Positions 5,817 to 8,077 of a stretch of 8,077 nt of DNA are shown here, piece by piece. The translations under genes were made by a program, and so were the position numbers. Below the pieces are notes generated by a model, which saw only the letters and a program-made list of their open reading frames with translations, did no database searches and had not been told where the DNA came from. Source of the DNA: Caldifarciminota bacterium (GTDB lineage Bacteria > Hydrothermota > Tepidihabitantia > SM23-42); the NCBI GenBank assembly GCA_030671005.1, contig DAOVAN010000075.1, positions 1 through 8,077 of the forward strand, written 5' to 3'. Each line of letters opens with the position of its first letter. The first letter of the stretch is position 1.

Positions 5817-6286
5817 TTTATTCCTGCCAACTTCTTCACAACATCAACCGTTGCCGAATTCGGCAGCTGCTTACCCGTAACCTTGACGCCAATACTGTGC
5901 AGATACACGACTGACTCGATGTCATCACTTGAAAGGTAGATATAAGGAGCGATCTCCCGTGTTCCGTTGCGATAACCAAGGCCACCCACATTTACTTCTT
6001 TTATAGATATCCCCTTTTTCACCAGTTCTGAAGCTTCTCTAACCGATTCCACGAGAACCATAACCCTCTTCTTGTTCCCTGTATTCGTATGCTTAACACA
6101 CTCATCAATCGCATAGCAAGAAAATTCAATGCCGTCAGGAATTGCCAGGCGGTAAGCGCTGCATGCCCACTCATCATGGATCAATCTATCTGATGCCAGA
6201 ATGATACTGTGTATACCTAAAGGTCTCACCCACCCAGCTATAACCTGGCCATGTATCAACCGGTCATCAACCCTCAGGATCAGCAT
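5813..6286 (-). CDS. Mannose-family PTS subunit IIB
   Basis: This 157-residue cytoplasmic protein normally takes phosphate from IIA and passes it to the sugar entering through IIC/IID. The diagnostic N-terminal motif RVDDRLIHGQV (5-15) carries the phospho-accepting His12. Other family features are the hydrophobic strand IILASD (28-33) leading into a helix, KRVMVLVES (73-81), VNVGGLGYRNGTREI (98-112), which is the usual VGG phosphate-loop region, and the C-terminal GVKVTGKQLPNSATVDV. Length is typical for a free-standing IIB. The ATG follows the receptor stop with no gap (TAG ATG), and the Shine-Dalgarno match is weak (GGGA), so translation probably depends on coupling to the receptor gene. 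No IIA domain is fused to it or encoded nearby, which is unusual for this family. Confidence 0.93.
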   Translation of the reverse strand: MLILRVDDRLIHGQVIAGWVRPLGIHSIILASDRLIHDEWACSAYRLAIPDGIEFSCYAIDECVKHTNTGNKKRVMVLVESVREASELVKKGISIKEVNVGGLGYRNGTREIAPYIYLSSDDIESVVYLHSIGVKVTGKQLPNSATVDVVKKLAGIK

Positions 6287-8029
6287 CTAATCCCAAAACT
6301 CCCACTTTATTGAAACATCGAAGTTTCTCGTCGGCATTGGATAATAAGGTATCCGTTCATATTCCGTATCCAACACATTGTTGATCTTAGCAACACAAGA
6401 AAGCGTTATGAACTTGACAAATCCGGCCACAGAGAAGACGTTGAAACCATCGAATTCCTCGTCTAATATGTCATATCGTGTCCCCCAAAACTCGCCGCTC
6501 AGGGCGACACCCAAACTCAATTTCTTAGTCGCGCGCTCGACCGATAAGACAGCACCAGCATTATACTCAGGTGTGTACGGTACTGAATCGCCATTAAAGA
6601 AAGAATTCCCGCTCAAACCGATTTCAAACTTGGTCATCACGCTGGAATCCGCATTGTACAGCCGTATTGGGTAACTTATGAAACCTTCAATTCCGCTCGT
6701 CTCCCAGGAACTCCAATTTATGTACTGTAAATTAGGCCAACTGAGGAATTGGGCTGCGGTAATGTAATCAGTAAAATCAAGCCAGTAGAAACTGAGCAGG
6801 AAATTGCTGCCGCGCAAACCGATCTCCTTTGCCCAGCAATACTCGGGCATCAAAGTAGAATCACCTGCTATTTTGAAATAGGGATTCAGGGTGTCGAACG
6901 GCGCCCAATGCTCCAACAGCGTAGGAGCCCGCGCGTCTCTGGAAAGTGCCGCATTCAAGGATACGGATTGCCATAGATCGACGCCGACTTCGATGTGTGG
7001 ACAAAAGAAGTAGTCGTGATTGCTTGCAGATTCAAAATAACCTCCTGCCTGCCAGAAAAACCGTCCCAAAGCCTGCTGAATTCTTGCCCACAGGTCGAAT
7101 CTGTTGATACTGGTCGGAAAGGCTGCCCCACCATCAAAAGCGGATAGAAAACCGCTCAGCCCGTAGTCCAGTGTAGCATCCAGCACCGTATCACATCGCG
7201 CGATTAGTGTACCAAAATGGTCGCTACGTATTGCCAATGATTTTTCGTAGAGAGTATCATTGTAGTTTACGTTTTCGTAGTCATAGAAAATGGTCATCAC
7301 CGCACGTCCTATGCCGACAGTGCCGCTGACATCGAGCCATCTATCTTCCTGGCGACCATCCACTGGAGTGACGGTACTCCCCAGCACACCGTAATCATTG
7401 CCGGCGTAGAAGAGATCAAGCCGCATCGGCAAGAAGCGATCATAATAGATATTCGAATATACTGAACTCCTCTCTGCATCACCATTATCCCGGTAGCCAT
7501 CAGACTTATAATACGAACCGCTTAGATAAAATCCCAAATCGTCGGTCAGTGCTCTGGTCAAATCTAGAACATATCTATTGCTCTGATAACTGCCGAACAT
7601 GAAATCCACATATGAGTATGGTTTCTCGTAACGATTCAATCGCGACACGAGATTGACGCTGCTCAACTCGGATCCTGCAACACTACGACCTACTTGCACT
7701 TTCTCGAAGAAGTGTAGAGGTAATTGCGTGAGGTTGAAATAACCCGTTAGATTGTCCGGCAGCGGATGTCCATTCAAGTAGAAACCTGTGTACGATGGTT
7801 TGCGTCCCTTGTTAGTGATGTAGTTTAATTGATCAGTACCAGAGGAAAAGCGAACTACAGGAAAATCCACGAGCATATCCGTGACCGATCTGTCGTAGAA
7901 TGCGGGTGCAGTCTCCGCCGTAGTATACAGTCCGTTCTGAAAATCAATTATTATAGGAATTTCGTACGTTTTCAGCGTATCGACCGATGTAGAATCGCTT
8001 TTCATGAGTAGAATCAGCATAAAAAACAC
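6287..8029 (-). CDS. Small TonB-dependent outer-membrane receptor
   Basis: About 580 residues with the plug-plus-barrel plan of BtuB-size TonB-dependent receptors. The plug (about 45-135) contains SVTDMLVDFPVVRFSSG, then TGFYLNGHPLPDNLTGYFNL and LPLHFFEKVQVGRSVAGS, matching the conserved plug core. The rest is alternating aromatic-rich beta strands. The C-terminus has the family ending INNVLDTEYERIPYYPMPTR, with final strand VSIKWEFWD; the last residue is Asp, not the usual aromatic. VDTLKTYEIP near the N-terminus may serve as a TonB box. Such receptors import ligands across the outer membrane using TonB-ExbB-ExbD. The start is uncertain: TTG 8035 abuts the -10 box, GTG 8029 falls at the predicted transcript start, and ATG 8020 leaves almost no signal peptide. 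GTG gives a short hydrophobic run (FFMLILLM) with no leading positive charge. It heads the PTS operon. Confidence 0.85.
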   Translation of the reverse strand: MFFMLILLMKSDSTSVDTLKTYEIPIIIDFQNGLYTTAETAPAFYDRSVTDMLVDFPVVRFSSGTDQLNYITNKGRKPSYTGFYLNGHPLPDNLTGYFNLTQLPLHFFEKVQVGRSVAGSELSSVNLVSRLNRYEKPYSYVDFMFGSYQSNRYVLDLTRALTDDLGFYLSGSYYKSDGYRDNGDAERSSVYSNIYYDRFLPMRLDLFYAGNDYGVLGSTVTPVDGRQEDRWLDVSGTVGIGRAVMTIFYDYENVNYNDTLYEKSLAIRSDHFGTLIARCDTVLDATLDYGLSGFLSAFDGGAAFPTSINRFDLWARIQQALGRFFWQAGGYFESASNHDYFFCPHIEVGVDLWQSVSLNAALSRDARAPTLLEHWAPFDTLNPYFKIAGDSTLMPEYCWAKEIGLRGSNFLLSFYWLDFTDYITAAQFLSWPNLQYINWSSWETSGIEGFISYPIRLYNADSSVMTKFEIGLSGNSFFNGDSVPYTPEYNAGAVLSVERATKKLSLGVALSGEFWGTRYDILDEEFDGFNVFSVAGFVKFITLSCVAKINNVLDTEYERIPYYPMPTRNFDVSIKWEFWD

Positions 8030-8035
8030 TGACAA

Positions 8036-8063
8036 ATTATAGTGTAAAAAGCAGCTATGTCAA
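8036..8063 (-). promoter_or_regulatory. Consensus sigma70-type promoter of the receptor-PTS operon
   Basis: The minus strand reads TTGACA (8063-8058), 16 bases, TATAAT (8041-8036), which are perfect -35 and -10 hexamers. A T-tract (8050-8046) lies in the spacer. Transcription should begin near 8029, at or within about 10 bases of the receptor start codon. A second TTGACA directly upstream (8069-8064) is at the wrong distance to serve as an alternative -35. The next genes follow without gaps, so this is probably the main promoter for all seven genes down to the isomerase. Confidence 0.7.
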
Positions 8064-8069
8064 TGTCAA
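8058..8069 (-). repeat. Tandem TTGACA TTGACA at the operon promoter
   Basis: Two perfect head-to-tail copies of the -35 hexamer. The downstream copy is correctly spaced from the -10 box. The upstream copy could be chance or part of a regulator site overlapping the -35. On the plus strand the region reads TGTCAATGT, and the same 9-mer occurs on the minus strand at 1451-1443 beside the recombinase promoter. Confidence 0.45.
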
Positions 8070-8077
8070 TTTTGCTC

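Noticed and set aside
1..8077. CRISPR arrays, insertion sequences, riboswitches, rRNA or tRNA genes
   Set aside because: Almost every base is covered by tightly packed minus-strand genes, and I saw no repeat arrays, terminal inverted repeats or structured leaders.

Overview
The window reads entirely from the minus strand and looks like a compact chromosome segment of a diderm (Gram-negative-type) bacterium. The evidence for a diderm is an outer-membrane TonB-dependent receptor and phosphotransferase (PTS) genes arranged much like those of some uncultured candidate phyla and deltaproteobacteria. A WOR-3/FCB-type lineage is my best guess, but the taxonomy is inference only. Coding density is very high: the only gaps over 10 bases are an 81-base gap before the recombinase gene and the 5' flank at the right edge. 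There is no RNA gene, CRISPR array, insertion sequence or prophage.

Right to left (direction of transcription), a near-consensus sigma70-type promoter at the right edge (8036-8063) drives a seven-gene run with gaps of 0-3 bases or short overlaps. The order is a small TonB-dependent receptor (6287-8029), mannose-family PTS subunits IIB (5813-6286), IIC (5172-5816) and IID (4507-5199), HPr (4246-4503), enzyme I (2498-4246), and a bifunctional phosphoglucose/phosphomannose isomerase (1524-2501). Read as a pathway, this would carry a sugar across the outer membrane, phosphorylate it during inner-membrane transport, and convert the hexose 6-phosphate to fructose 6-phosphate. Two things do not fit a textbook system. 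No IIA subunit is encoded in the run, although IIA should carry phosphate from HPr to IIB. HPr also has leucine in place of the almost invariant arginine two residues after the active histidine.

A second unit starts at a similar promoter (1456-1483). It encodes a XerC/XerD-type tyrosine recombinase with a full catalytic set (564-1442), a small unrecognised exported or membrane-anchored protein (124-555), and the start of a third gene that runs off the left edge (1-131). That partial gene has a strong Shine-Dalgarno site, a TTG start and a TPR-like helix pair. Both promoter-proximal genes start within a few bases of the predicted transcription start and lack a Shine-Dalgarno site, while several internal genes have good ones. 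This suggests leaderless or near-leaderless first genes.
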